Notes: a model not told the origin generated them from the letters alone. DNA of 64,000 bases from Hassallia byssoidea VB512170 (GCF_000817785.2 NZ_JTCM02000003.1:111540-175539); one strand, 5' to 3'; shown: positions 27,285-36,765, numbered from the stretch's first letter. Translations and numbers: made by a program.

Positions 27285-28001
27285 ATGACAAAAAAATTAT
27301 TATTACTCAGTAATTCAACTAATTTTGGTGAAGAATATTTGTTTTATGCCCGTCAGCAAATTCAAAATTTTTTAGGTAGTTCAGTTAAAAGAGTCTTGTT
27401 TATTCCTTTTGCTGGTGTGACTTCAAATTATGATGAATATACTGCAAAAGTTGGAAAAGTATTTCAAGATATAGGTTATGCCATAGATGCTATTCATGTA
27501 GGAGAAAATTATCGCGAATCGGTAAAAAAAGCAGAAGCCATAGTAGTTGGAGGTGGAAACACTTTTCATCTGGTTCATTGGTTACATAAAACCGGAATAA
27601 TCGAAACCATCAGAGAAAAGGTAAACAATGGAACACCTTATATTGGATGGAGTGCAGGCTCAAATGTTGCTTCTCCAACATTAAAAACAACCAACGATAT
27701 GCCAATCATTGAACCTGTAAGTTTTAATGCCTTAAATCTGGTTCCTTTTCAGATAAATCCTCACTACACAGATGCTGTTATTCTCAATCACAATGGAGAA
27801 ACAAGAGAACAAAGAATCAGAGAATTTTTAGTTGTCAATTCAGATGTTTATGTAGTTGGTTTACAAGAGGGAACTATGTTAAATATTGAAGGTGAATCTA
27901 TGAAATTGATTGGCGATAAACCAATGCGGTTATTGAAGTTTGGCGAACCCCTCGTTGAATATGATTCCAATGCCAACCTCGATTTTATTCTAAAATCTTA
28001 A
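27285..28001 (+). CDS. pepE: Peptidase E-like serine dipeptidase (S51)
   Basis: A 238-residue enzyme expected to cleave Asp-X dipeptides. It starts MTKKLLLLSNSTNFGEEYL. VLFIPFAGVTSNYDEYTAKV and EAIVVGGGNTFHLVHWLHKTG are typical of PepE. The nucleophile Ser is in GWSAGSNVASPT, and the His/Glu region is FQINPHYTDA. ATG-27285 matches the family start better than the ATG-like codons 24 nt before. The sequence lacks HIP1 octamers, is AT-rich and lies between tmk and holB, which are often adjacent in cyanobacteria, so it may be an acquired gene. Confidence 0.9.
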   Translation: MTKKLLLLSNSTNFGEEYLFYARQQIQNFLGSSVKRVLFIPFAGVTSNYDEYTAKVGKVFQDIGYAIDAIHVGENYRESVKKAEAIVVGGGNTFHLVHWLHKTGIIETIREKVNNGTPYIGWSAGSNVASPTLKTTNDMPIIEPVSFNALNLVPFQINPHYTDAVILNHNGETREQRIREFLVVNSDVYVVGLQEGTMLNIEGESMKLIGDKPMRLLKFGEPLVEYDSNANLDFILKS

Positions 28002-28025
28002 AAATAAATCTACAGTCACTGACTA

Positions 28026-28946
28026 ATGACCGCATTCGCGAAACTTATAGGACAACAGCAAGCGGTAGAATTACTGACTCAAGCTGTCAAACAAAATAGA
28101 GTTGCACCGGCTTATTTATTTGTCGGTTCTGAGGGTGTGGGACGCAGTTTAGCAGCACGGTGCTTTGCAAATTTGCTGTTTTCTCATTCTGTAGAAACGA
28201 ATCGTTTGCGTCAAGAAAACCATCCAGATTTATTTTGGGTACAACCAACTTACCAGTATCAAGGACAACGGTTAACCCCACAAGAAGCGGCAGAAAAAAA
28301 ACTGAAGCGGAAAGCACCGCCTATAATTAGGTTAGAGCAAATTCGGGAAGTTACGCAATTTCTCAGCCGTCCGCCGATACTTGCGCCAAGAAATGTGGTA
28401 GTTTTAGAGCAAGCAGAAACAATGGCGGAAGCTGCGGCAAACGCTTTGCTGAAGACTTTGGAAGAACCAGGACAAGCGACGCTGATTTTAATTGCACCTT
28501 CAGTTGAGTCTGTGTTACCAACTTTAGTTTCACGCTGTCAACGCATTCCTTTTTATCGTTTGGATGCAGTGTCTTTGGCTCAGGTTCTCAGGCAAACAGG
28601 GCATGAGGAAATTTTACAGCATGAGGCGGTGTTAAGTATAGCATCTGGCAGTCCGGGGGAAGCGATCGCCTCTTTTGAGCAATTGCAAGTTATTCCTAAT
28701 AAGTTACTTCAAGCTGTGACAACAGCTCCAAAAACTTACCTAGATGCTTTAAAATTGGCGAAAGAAATTGATGATTTAGATACAGAAGCTCAACTGTGGT
28801 TAATCGATTATTTGCAGCAGTCATATTGGCAGCGATCGCATCAACCAAGTATTATTAACTGCTTAGAGCAAGCGCGTAAATATCTACTTTGTTACGCTCA
28901 ACCGCGCTTAGTTTGGGAATGTACTTTGATAGCGATGAAAAATTAA
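28026..28946 (+). CDS. holB: DNA polymerase III delta-prime subunit
   Basis: A 306-residue clamp-loader subunit. AAA+ fold: LIGQQQAVELLTQAVKQNRV, with FVGSEGVGRSLAARCF at the Walker A position. That reads GVGRS instead of GxGK[ST], a degeneracy usual in delta-prime, which does not hydrolyse ATP. Sensor region with the SRC motif: VLPTLVSRCQRIPFYRL. ALLKTLEEPGQATLILIAPS is typical. The usual zinc-binding cysteines of bacterial delta-prime are not evident, as in many cyanobacterial homologues. Normal length. Confidence 0.92.
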   Translation: MTAFAKLIGQQQAVELLTQAVKQNRVAPAYLFVGSEGVGRSLAARCFANLLFSHSVETNRLRQENHPDLFWVQPTYQYQGQRLTPQEAAEKKLKRKAPPIIRLEQIREVTQFLSRPPILAPRNVVVLEQAETMAEAAANALLKTLEEPGQATLILIAPSVESVLPTLVSRCQRIPFYRLDAVSLAQVLRQTGHEEILQHEAVLSIASGSPGEAIASFEQLQVIPNKLLQAVTTAPKTYLDALKLAKEIDDLDTEAQLWLIDYLQQSYWQRSHQPSIINCLEQARKYLLCYAQPRLVWECTLIAMKN

Positions 28947-28980
28947 GATAAGTATACTTTCAATATTCTCAGAATATTAT

Positions 28981-29391
28981 ATGAGAACACCAAAAGAAGT
29001 CCTGACAATTTGGGTTGATGCATTGAATGCGCGGAATGCTGATGAAGCAGCAGCATTATATCATGACGATGCAATTAATATTCAGGTAGCGGCTGATGCT
29101 CCGTTACATGGAAAGCAAGCAATCTTAGAAAATTTCATTGAGTTCTTCCAGGCTTTTCCTGACAATTATACCCATGTTGAAAATTTATTTGCAGATGGAG
29201 AGTGGGCAATTATCGAGTGGAGGGGTGGAGGAACATTTCTAGGAGAATTTGCGGGAATACCTCCCACTGGCAAAAAATATACCCTACATGGTTGTGGTTT
29301 CTTTCACATTACAAATGGAAAAATACGTTTTCAACGTGGTTACTGGGATAAATTAACTTGGTTTGAGCAAATAGGTATTACTGTAAATTAG
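28981..29391 (+). CDS. SnoaL/NTF2-like protein
   Basis: A 136-residue cone-fold protein: VLTIWVDALNARNADEAAAL, YHDDAINIQVAADAPLHGKQ, EWAIIEWRGGGTFLGEFAGI and a C-terminal GCGFFHITNGKIRFQRGYWD. Members are small enzymes or ligand-binding proteins; no reaction can be assigned. It begins 34 bp after holB and ends before a clear hairpin terminator, so it may be co-transcribed with holB. Confidence 0.88.
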   Translation: MRTPKEVLTIWVDALNARNADEAAALYHDDAINIQVAADAPLHGKQAILENFIEFFQAFPDNYTHVENLFADGEWAIIEWRGGGTFLGEFAGIPPTGKKYTLHGCGFFHITNGKIRFQRGYWDKLTWFEQIGITVN

Positions 29392-29411
29392 CATGAGTTG
29401 GATATTAAATA

Positions 29412-29445
29412 AAACATGCGATCGACGAAAAGCGATCGCATGTTT
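29412..29445 (+). terminator. Hairpin terminator built on HIP1-like arms
   Basis: A perfect 13-bp inverted repeat (AAACATGCGATCG and CGATCGCATGTTT) with an 8-nt loop, 20 bp after the SnoaL-like gene; the second arm ends in TTTA. It can also act on the other strand. Confidence 0.65.
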
Positions 29446-29471
29446 AAATCAACAGCACATATTTTCTAACA

Positions 29472-29519
29472 GGTAGTGAGCAGTTTACTGCTCAATTAAG
29501 CGTTGAAACGCTTACTACG
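29472..29519. repeat. Bipartite GTAGTGAGC...TACTAC repeat
   Basis: Two hairpins, GTAGTGAGCAGTTTACTGCTC then AAGCGTTGAAACGCTTACTAC. Very close in sequence to the copy at 30098. Confidence 0.9.
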
Positions 29520-29593
29520 AATGCTTAAGTTCTATTCTGATTGCTTTATGCTCAGTAAAAATTTATCCAAACCGCGAACTTACCGTTGCTTCA

Positions 29594-29836
29594 TTATGAG
29601 TCTTTTTTGCCACCGCCGCTGTGGGAATTTTTGCCACCCTCGCGACCGATTTCAGACATATGCTCTCTATCTTGACTGGTAGTTTCACCACCTTTGCGTC
29701 CAGCTTCACGAGCTTCTTCAGATGTAAACTCGTGAGCAGTGCCTTTCTCATGGGCAGCCTGTCCACCCTTGCTGGCAATTTCACGTTGCTTATCTTCATC
29801 CATCGAAGCAAAACCACGATTGCTTGTATCTGACAT
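29594..29836 (-). CDS. KGG-motif stress protein
   Basis: An 80-residue, very hydrophilic Gly/Lys/Glu-rich protein with the repeated stress motif: GFASMDEDKQREIASKGGQA, EEAREAGRKGGETTSQ, SEIGREGGKNSHSGG. This is the GsiB/YciG-type KGG family, induced by dehydration, acid or starvation in other bacteria and resembling group 1 LEA proteins. It is monocistronic, between palindromic repeats. Confidence 0.9.
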   Translation of the reverse strand: MSDTSNRGFASMDEDKQREIASKGGQAAHEKGTAHEFTSEEAREAGRKGGETTSQDREHMSEIGREGGKNSHSGGGKKDS

Positions 29837-30097
29837 GATATACTACTCCTTGAAACTGATTAAAGTTTTTAGTTTTTTCAGCCGAGAAAAAGTTTTACCG
29901 GCTTTTTTTCTTGGCTGATTTCCTGTATTAAGTTAGCTCTCATAGTCAGCTGTATTCATGTGTCTTTTGGGAGAAAGATTTAAGTCTGAGTTTCATCTTC
30001 AGATATAACCTAAGTTATAGTTACAAAACATGAAATATTCCCCCAAAACTGCGAAACCAAGTTAATAGTTTACTGCCTTTCTGAAGCATTAAAACTC

Positions 30098-30143
30098 GTA
30101 GTGAGCAGTTTACTGCTCAATTAAGCGTTAAAACCCTAACTAC
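30098..30143. repeat. Bipartite repeat overlapping the 3' end of the GH65-PGM gene
   Basis: Copy of the GTAGTGAGC family. Its right end CCTAACTACGAG holds the TAG stop (30136-30138, minus strand) and the last codons of the GH65-PGM gene. Confidence 0.85.
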
Positions 30144-33100
30144 GAGTAGCAACATTATTTAATTTGGCGCGGATATCTGACCAAGTGGCATCTGCTAAAC
30201 TTGGTAAAACTATGTGAGCTGCACCAACTCGCTCAACTGGTCCGAGTCCGATCGCCCACATACCACCTTTCTTAGCAGCTTCAATTCCTGCTGCTGCATC
30301 TTCGACAACTACACATTGCGCTGGTTGAAGTCCTAATTGATGTGCCGCGAACAGAAATAAATCCGGTGCTGGTTTAGGTTTTTCTACACTGTAACCGTCA
30401 GCGATCGCATCTATTTTACTGGCAATTCCTAATCTATCTATAACCGATCGAGCATTCTTACTCGCAGAACCCAAAGCTATTTTAATTCCCGCTTGTCGCA
30501 GTTCATCCAAAAAAGACACCGCTCCCGGCAATAAATCCGCTGGGGAGATGTTTTCAATCGATTCTACATAATAGCGGTTCTTACGCTCCATCATCTCTTG
30601 AATTTGTGCTTCTGAATACTTTTTATTATTTCCGATTATCAGCAGCAAAGATTCGCGACGCGACACACCCCGCAAAGCTTCGTTAGCTTGCCGGGTAAAA
30701 GGTAAACCTTCTTCATCTGCCAATTTCTGCCAAGCTAAATAGTGAAACTCTGCCGTATCCGTCAGCACACCATCTAAGTCAAAGATGAACCCCCGGATGT
30801 CGAGGGAGGATGGGGAGGTGGGGGGAGAGGGGGAGGGGGAGGGGGAGGGGGAAGACAAGGAAGAGGGGGGAGACAAGGGAGAAATTTTTTCTTGTCCTCC
30901 TTGTCCTCCTTGTCCCCCTTGTCCTCCTTGTCCTCCTTGTCCTCCTTGTCCCCCTTGTCCCCTTACCTGCTGTAAGTCAAATTCATGCGATTTCCCGCGC
31001 CATTGCAGCTTGAATTTTAGACGTGTCCAACCTGGGGGTAAGTGGGGATTGGCTACGGGTTGATTATCTCGCAGTTGGATACCACCAAAGCCGAAAACTA
31101 CGGCTTGCCAAACGCCACCAGCGCTGGCACCGTGAATTCCATCGGCTGCGTTGCCACGTACATCTTCTAAATCTACCATTGCTGCTTGCATAAATCTTTC
31201 GTAAGCTTCGGCTGTTTTGCCTAAGTCTGAGGCTAAGATAGCGTGAATCGCAGGACCTAGGGAGGAACCATAAGTAATGTCTGTGCGAGGTGCGTAGTAG
31301 TCCCAGTTTTTCTCTAAATTTTCTTGGTTGTAGGGAAATTCCTGTGATTGCCGCATTAAATAAAGTAGCATTAAGACATCTGGCTGTTTGAGGACTTGCC
31401 GTTTATTGGCGCCGTCGATGCTTAAAATAGCTTGCATGGAACGAGTGCGCGGTTCGTATTCAAGCAAGTTAATATCTTCTAATTGAAAAAATCCTTCGTA
31501 TTGCTCGATTAACTTGCTTGATGCGTCGTAGGGTATCCAGATATTTGTAATGATATCTTGCCAGCGCGATCGCCTGCCTGGAGTTAGTCCTAATTTCTGC
31601 TCTATTTCACTAGCGCGATCGCTGTTATTTTGACGCAGCCAATCTTGAACTATAATCGCTTTTTCCAAATGCCATTGTACCATCCGATTGGTAAATGTGT
31701 TGTTATGGACGAATTCGTGATATTCATCCGCACCAATTACGCCGCGAATTTCGTATCTTTCATATTTGGTGTTGTACTCAACTCGACTTGCCCAAAATAT
31801 GGCGGTGTCTAAAATAATTTCCGCACCGTACTTTTCCATCCACTCGTCGTCACCTGTGGCTTGCCAATAATACCACACGGCGTAGGCGATATCTGCACTG
31901 ATGTGAATTTCGCGATCGCGGCACCATATCCGCACGTCTTCACCGTAAGGATCGTTAGGTAACGCCCAACGCGGGGTAACTTCGTCACCAGTATCGGCAC
32001 TTTCCCAAGCATACATCGCTCCTTTATAGCCGTCATGAGATGCTTTGCGTCTGGCTCCATTTAAGGTGTGGTAGCGGTATGATAGCAAGTTCCGGGCGAT
32101 GTTTGGCTGGGTATAAGTGAAGAAAGGTAACAAAAATATTTCTGTATCCCAGAATACATGACCGCGATAACCAAATCCCGAAAGTGTTTTTGCCGGAATA
32201 CTCACTTTCTCGTCGTATCGAGGAGCAGCAATCAGCATTTGAAAAATATTGTAGCGGACTGCTAGTTGCGCTCTGCTATCTCCTTCAATTACAATATCGT
32301 TTTGTTGCCAAAGTTCATCCCAAGCTTTTTCGTGAGCATCGAGCAACTTGGAGTAAGAAGGCAATTGAGCGAGTTTTTCTTGAGCTGCTGCGATCGGATG
32401 CGTTACTTCCCGCGAGGTAAAAACTGTGACTATCTTTTCTAAGGTGACTGTCTGTTGTGCTGTTGCCTGGAATTTGGTATTTAAGGTAGGATAACCCGGT
32501 GCGCTGGTAACAAGCATAGGTGCATCTGCCCCAGATAGTGTCATCCGCGCTGCAAGACTGATTTCGATGCGGGAGTTGCGGGTGCGACGATACAACCAAA
32601 TTCCGTTGTCAATGTTTCCTTGATCGAGTGCTTCCCAATGGTTGAAGCCTTGATTTTCCGGATAGCCGTTAATACTAGCTTGAATTTCAATTAATCCATC
32701 GAAATCGACTGGGGTAATTTGGCAACGCTGCCCTAAGACATGTTGATCGGAATAACTAGCAAAGCGTTGAAAACTCAAGTCTATCGTTTTTCCTGTTGGA
32801 GTGCGCCAACGCACTGTACGGCTAATAAGTCCCCGCAGCAAGTCAAGTTGGCGATCGTAACTTAATATTTCTCCTTGATCGAGACGAAAGCGATCGCCAT
32901 CAACAATTACTATCAGTGGTAGCCAGTCAGGACAATTCACAAGTTCTGTGTAAACTACTGGTACACTGTCGTAAACACCGTGAATGAATGTAGCTGGTGA
33001 TGCTTGCGTATAGCCTTCTTCAAAGCTGCCGCGTGTTCCTAAATAACCGTTGCCGATGGTGAAAACTGTTTCTCTGTGGGGAAACTTGTTAAAATCAACT

Positions 33101-33219
33101 TTGCTTTCGATTAATGTCCAGTCTGTATAAATAAAATCTTGAGAATGACCTGTTGTATCCATTACAACTGCCTTGGTTGAAGGACTATTCAAAATTGAAA
33201 AAATTATTTTCTTTACCAA
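30136..33219 (-). CDS. GH65 glycoside phosphorylase fused to beta-phosphoglucomutase
   Basis: A bifunctional enzyme of up to 1027 residues. MDTTGHSQDFIYTDW at 33162 is the more likely start, giving 1008. The GH65 part (about residues 25-745 of the long form) has the N-terminal FTIGNGYLGTRGSFEEGY, the catalytic acid Glu in GVIGADEYHEF and a basic phosphate-binding GASAGGVWQ region; members phosphorolyse trehalose, maltose or kojibiose to beta-glucose 1-phosphate plus glucose. The PGM part (last 230 residues) is a HAD mutase with nucleophile Asp in FDLDGVLTD, GSASKNARSV and VVEDAAAGIEAA, giving glucose 6-phosphate. The linker is a GGQ repeat then Ser/Pro. Sucrose synthase lies directly upstream on the strand. 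Confidence 0.9.
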   Translation of the reverse strand: MVKKIIFSILNSPSTKAVVMDTTGHSQDFIYTDWTLIESKVDFNKFPHRETVFTIGNGYLGTRGSFEEGYTQASPATFIHGVYDSVPVVYTELVNCPDWLPLIVIVDGDRFRLDQGEILSYDRQLDLLRGLISRTVRWRTPTGKTIDLSFQRFASYSDQHVLGQRCQITPVDFDGLIEIQASINGYPENQGFNHWEALDQGNIDNGIWLYRRTRNSRIEISLAARMTLSGADAPMLVTSAPGYPTLNTKFQATAQQTVTLEKIVTVFTSREVTHPIAAAQEKLAQLPSYSKLLDAHEKAWDELWQQNDIVIEGDSRAQLAVRYNIFQMLIAAPRYDEKVSIPAKTLSGFGYRGHVFWDTEIFLLPFFTYTQPNIARNLLSYRYHTLNGARRKASHDGYKGAMYAWESADTGDEVTPRWALPNDPYGEDVRIWCRDREIHISADIAYAVWYYWQATGDDEWMEKYGAEIILDTAIFWASRVEYNTKYERYEIRGVIGADEYHEFVHNNTFTNRMVQWHLEKAIIVQDWLRQNNSDRASEIEQKLGLTPGRRSRWQDIITNIWIPYDASSKLIEQYEGFFQLEDINLLEYEPRTRSMQAILSIDGANKRQVLKQPDVLMLLYLMRQSQEFPYNQENLEKNWDYYAPRTDITYGSSLGPAIHAILASDLGKTAEAYERFMQAAMVDLEDVRGNAADGIHGASAGGVWQAVVFGFGGIQLRDNQPVANPHLPPGWTRLKFKLQWRGKSHEFDLQQVRGQGGQGGQGGQGGQGGQGGQGGQEKISPLSPPSSLSSPSPSPSPSPPTSPSSLDIRGFIFDLDGVLTDTAEFHYLAWQKLADEEGLPFTRQANEALRGVSRRESLLLIIGNNKKYSEAQIQEMMERKNRYYVESIENISPADLLPGAVSFLDELRQAGIKIALGSASKNARSVIDRLGIASKIDAIADGYSVEKPKPAPDLFLFAAHQLGLQPAQCVVVEDAAAGIEAAKKGGMWAIGLGPVERVGAAHIVLPSLADATWSDIRAKLNNVATRS
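30790..30966. repeat. 9-bp microsatellite encoding the enzyme linker
   Basis: Eight units of TTGTCCTCC or TTGTCCCCC (about 30891-30962) encode (GGQ)n. Next to them, G-rich units (30803-30880) encode Pro/Ser. The tract lies exactly between the GH65 and mutase domains. Confidence 0.9.
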
Positions 33220-33360
33220 GAAGGGGACTCATGGGTGCATGGGAAGGGGTAAAGGAATTTTTAAGAGGGGGAAAGGGGGATGGAGTCATTTAAAATCAGT
33301 CGAATTATTTTAAAATATTTCAACATTTCCCCTTTCCCCTTTCCCCTTTCCCCCTCTTTT

Positions 33361-35769
33361 TCATCGATGCATATGCTCGTCTAAGATTGTTTCGGCTCTT
33401 GGCTTATAAACTAAATGAAATAGAGTTTCCATGTAGCGAAGCAGAGCTTCACGATTTTCACGGGATACAAAGTTCCAAAATGTGTATATTTTAGCTAACA
33501 ATAACAACTGATTGCTATTGTTATTCCAGTTGTAGTTGTTACGAACTCGTTGAATGACCCACTCAGAGATTTTATGCCAATATTCGGGATTAGTTTCGCA
33601 TTGGTCAATAAAGTTCAAGATTCGCGTTGCTGTCCCTTCTAAGTCGGTAGGATTGAGATGAAATTCATTGTCGCGATCGCCGAGAATTTCTGATGCTCCG
33701 CCAAATTGAGTGGCGAATGTTGGTAAGCCAGAAATCATCGCTTCCAGAATTGTCAGTCCGAAGGCTTCAAAGTGAGCAAAGTGGACAAAAATTCCTTGCC
33801 GATCGGCGATCGCTCTATAAGCTTCGGCGAGGTCAACGCTTTTAAGGCGCATTCCCAACCAGCGGATCTTCCCATTTAAATTATACTGGTTAATGATTTC
33901 GTGGAGTTTTTTTATTTCTGCGGCTTCTGCCGGATTGCTTTGATCGTTTGCATGTAGTTTGCTGGTAAGGATAATCAAGTTACAACGCGCTTGCAATTCC
34001 TGGCTTTTGCCAAAACATTCTGCCAAACCGGTGAGATTCTTTACAGAGGTAATCGGAGCGACAGCAAGAATTGTTCGCTTGTTTGGGTCATCTAAATTAC
34101 CAAATATCTGCGGGTCTTCCCGATGAAATAATAGCTCGTTAACTCGCGTAATAACGCTTTTATCTCGGTCTTCAACTTGGCGAAATGGAAAGAATATGTT
34201 CTCGTTTACTCCGGGTGCAACCATGTTGAATTTGGGACTAAACAAATCAATTCCATTCACCACATGATACAATTCGGGCATGGTAAAGCACTTATAGGAC
34301 TCATACTGTCCTATACTGTCGGGTGTGCCGACAATTTCTTGGTAGGACGAGGTGACGATAAAATCGGCAGCATTCATGCTAATAATATCGGCGGTATATT
34401 GCGCGGAAAAATGATATTGTTTTTCTAAGTCTTGCCAATAAAGGTTGCTGAATAAATGTTTGGGTTTTTCTAAAGAGTGGGCAATGTGACAATGAGCGGC
34501 TTTAAGACGACGAGCGAGAAGAAAGGCTACTAAGTTGCCGTCGCTGTAGTTGCCAATAATTAGATTAGGGGTTCCCTGAAATTTAGTTAACAGTTCTTTT
34601 TCGGCATCATTGGCAAATGTTTCTAAATAAGGCCAAATTTCATATTTAGAAATCCAGTTTTGAGTAACTTCGGGATTAAATTCACCGAAAGGAACGCGCA
34701 AAATCCAGCCGTTTTCTGTTCCTAAAAGTTTTTCTATGCGTAAGTCGCACTGAGTTCCTTGACAGTTGGGAATAAGCCGGGTAAGAATAATAACTTGGGG
34801 TTTAATGTTTAGCAGGTCGAGTCCGGCAAGTTTAATTTCGGCTTGCAGTTTATTTTCTAAGCTGCGAGCTTGTTCTAAGACGTAGACGACTTGACCCATT
34901 GTCTCTGGTCTTCCTAAAACGTCTTCTTGACCAACCCATCCGTGTATAGAAACGAGGACGACGCGAAAAATTGCGGGAATGCGAGAAACAAAGGCTTCGA
35001 GGATGGGTGGTTCTGGGTTTTCAAAGAGTCGTTGGAGGAGTTCGAGGGTTTCTTTCACGCGGGAAGCGGTGTTTCCCCAACCTGGTTCAAAGCCGATTTG
35101 TTGAAAGTCTAGGTGAAATTTTTCGTATGATTCGTTCGCTTGGCGTAAGCTAACTAATTTGATTGCTGATGATAGTTGTTGAGATAATTCCGAACCGGAA
35201 TGAATGCGATCGTTAATTAGTAACGGGATGCCGTCGTATTCGCGTCTTAATAAAACGTCATACAATACATCTAACCAGTACTGGCGATCGGTTAATACTT
35301 GACTGCATAAATAACGGTTGAGGAATGTTAGACCTTGACCAATGTTTCTCGGATCGCTGATATTTGGGGAACCTTCATAAAAGGGATGGGTGTCTATTTC
35401 TAGAATGTTTGGTTGGTAACGGTTAACGAAGCGATCGCGCACATCTAACAATGCTTTTGGCTCTTGAAGCTCGAAAGTCATGTTTGCCTCAAGTCGCCAA
35501 ATTTCTTGGCTAGCAATTCTCGGTCGGACAACAAACCAAGTATTTTCTTCTTCGATAATTATTTCATGGGTGTAGTGAATTAACTTGCCTAAAGAAGAAG
35601 AATGGTAAAAATACGCAGGTTTTTGTGATTCTTGACAGTAGTCTGCAAAAGCTGAAAGAATTTCATTTCTCAAGAAGTATCGCTTCGCTGAGACATTTAA
35701 TGCAAAGACCAACTGACGTAAAGCAGTTTTCTCATCACTGTTTAAAACAGCTTGAAATAGTTCATGCAT
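33361..35769 (-). CDS. susA: Sucrose synthase
   Basis: An 802-residue enzyme that reversibly converts sucrose plus UDP or ADP to NDP-glucose and fructose. The N-terminal regulatory part (1-270) includes YLCSQVLTDRQYWLDVLYDV. The GT-B domain starts at about 275 with VLVSIHGWVGQEDVLGRPET. The nucleotide-sugar site has the EX7E motif in HFEAFGLTILEAMISGLPTF. Length agrees with cyanobacterial SusA (about 806). In heterocystous species it directs sucrose cleavage and glycogen synthesis. It is followed on the same strand, after about 140 bp of C/T-rich repeat, by the GH65-PGM gene, suggesting a sugar-mobilising pair. Confidence 0.95.
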   Translation of the reverse strand: MHELFQAVLNSDEKTALRQLVFALNVSAKRYFLRNEILSAFADYCQESQKPAYFYHSSSLGKLIHYTHEIIIEEENTWFVVRPRIASQEIWRLEANMTFELQEPKALLDVRDRFVNRYQPNILEIDTHPFYEGSPNISDPRNIGQGLTFLNRYLCSQVLTDRQYWLDVLYDVLLRREYDGIPLLINDRIHSGSELSQQLSSAIKLVSLRQANESYEKFHLDFQQIGFEPGWGNTASRVKETLELLQRLFENPEPPILEAFVSRIPAIFRVVLVSIHGWVGQEDVLGRPETMGQVVYVLEQARSLENKLQAEIKLAGLDLLNIKPQVIILTRLIPNCQGTQCDLRIEKLLGTENGWILRVPFGEFNPEVTQNWISKYEIWPYLETFANDAEKELLTKFQGTPNLIIGNYSDGNLVAFLLARRLKAAHCHIAHSLEKPKHLFSNLYWQDLEKQYHFSAQYTADIISMNAADFIVTSSYQEIVGTPDSIGQYESYKCFTMPELYHVVNGIDLFSPKFNMVAPGVNENIFFPFRQVEDRDKSVITRVNELLFHREDPQIFGNLDDPNKRTILAVAPITSVKNLTGLAECFGKSQELQARCNLIILTSKLHANDQSNPAEAAEIKKLHEIINQYNLNGKIRWLGMRLKSVDLAEAYRAIADRQGIFVHFAHFEAFGLTILEAMISGLPTFATQFGGASEILGDRDNEFHLNPTDLEGTATRILNFIDQCETNPEYWHKISEWVIQRVRNNYNWNNNSNQLLLLAKIYTFWNFVSRENREALLRYMETLFHLVYKPRAETILDEHMHR

Positions 35770-36333
35770 GGCGAATTCCTGACAAGAGCGGTTGTCAACT
35801 GAAGCATAAAGTGTGTTCGCGTAGCGTAGGAATGAACGAGAAGGATTTTGGATGAAGTTAAGACCTTACACACGATTTATCTTTCATATTGATATAATTT
35901 ATTGTTTTGCTGATATCCTTTATGATTTATACTTGATACTTCATTGGTACGGTTCTGAGAGTGTTTGTTTGATTATTACATCATAAATAAAAGTGAAAGT
36001 TCACCGCTTCTAGCTGAGGGATGAAACGGCAACAATGTATATTTTGATTGCAATTATTGATGATTTATTTATATTTCTTTACACAAGGGTGAAGTGAGAC
36101 GAGTCTTTTTGACTTTTAGGCTAGGCGATCGCTTTTTTCTTTTTAGGAATGAGCGCAAAAATAATTGTAAGGCACATTATACAGTAGCGGTAATTCATGA
36201 ATTACCGCTACTTAGTATTTTGAGTAAGTCCTGCTTTTAATAAAAATAGCAGCCAACAAGTTGCTTTGGCTGCTTGATTTTGTGAATTGGTAATATGGCA
36301 ATAACGAGTCTAATAATCCAACCTAATAATTAT
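35770..36333. other. Spacer upstream of susA
   Basis: About 560 bp. It holds a copy of the 30-bp ATTCATGAAT palindrome and a short TTCGCGTAGCGTAGG motif of dispersed type at about 35817. The susA promoter lies here; I cannot place it. Confidence 0.45.
36183..36212. repeat. Perfect 30-bp palindrome with ATTCATGAAT core
   Basis: Arms AGTAGCGGTAATTCA and TGAATTACCGCTACT. Sister of the element at 18373-18400. Confidence 0.9.
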
Positions 36334-36645
36334 CTATTGAATTATTAGCTGGTGCATTTTATTAAGATGCGAATACGTATCTGAATGCAAGTAGCCAGTA
36401 ACCACTTCTCTTAGCTTCAATGGTCTATTAGCTTTACACCAGAAAAAGTCATCTGTTGTTTCTTCTCCGGCTCGGATGATGAAGTAGCTTTTATCACCAT
36501 CATCTTTTGCGACAACAAGAAAACTTTCCTGTGCTTTCCTAAAATCAACTTTCAAGTGTTTAATCATAAGTAAAACCAGTTGTAGCCTACACCCATCAAA
36601 AGAAATATTCGCTTTTAATTCAACAACAAAATAAGCTATATTCAA
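36334..36645 (-). CDS. Small protein of unknown function
   Basis: A 103-residue frame. The better candidate start is MIKHLKVDFRKAQESFLVVA (residue 27), giving a 77-residue protein with KDDGDKSYFIIRAGEETTDD and FFWCKANRPLKLREVVTGYL. The alternating pattern suggests a small mixed alpha/beta domain. No family recognised and no neighbour partner, so it could be spurious in its N-terminal third. Confidence 0.5.
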   Translation of the reverse strand: MNIAYFVVELKANISFDGCRLQLVLLMIKHLKVDFRKAQESFLVVAKDDGDKSYFIIRAGEETTDDFFWCKANRPLKLREVVTGYLHSDTYSHLNKMHQLIIQ

Positions 36646-36765
36646 AACGAGGAAAACACGTAATCTTTACTGATTAAAAAACTTATAAATTAGTAATAAT
36701 ACTGGTGCTTGTTCCAAAGAGCTTGAAAAATCTTTGTTTCCCATTCTCTAGTCCCCATTCCCCAA

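Noticed and set aside
30785..31063. Cys/Pro-rich open frame opposite the GH65-PGM linker
   Set aside because: It is the antisense of the GGQ repeat and has no independent support.
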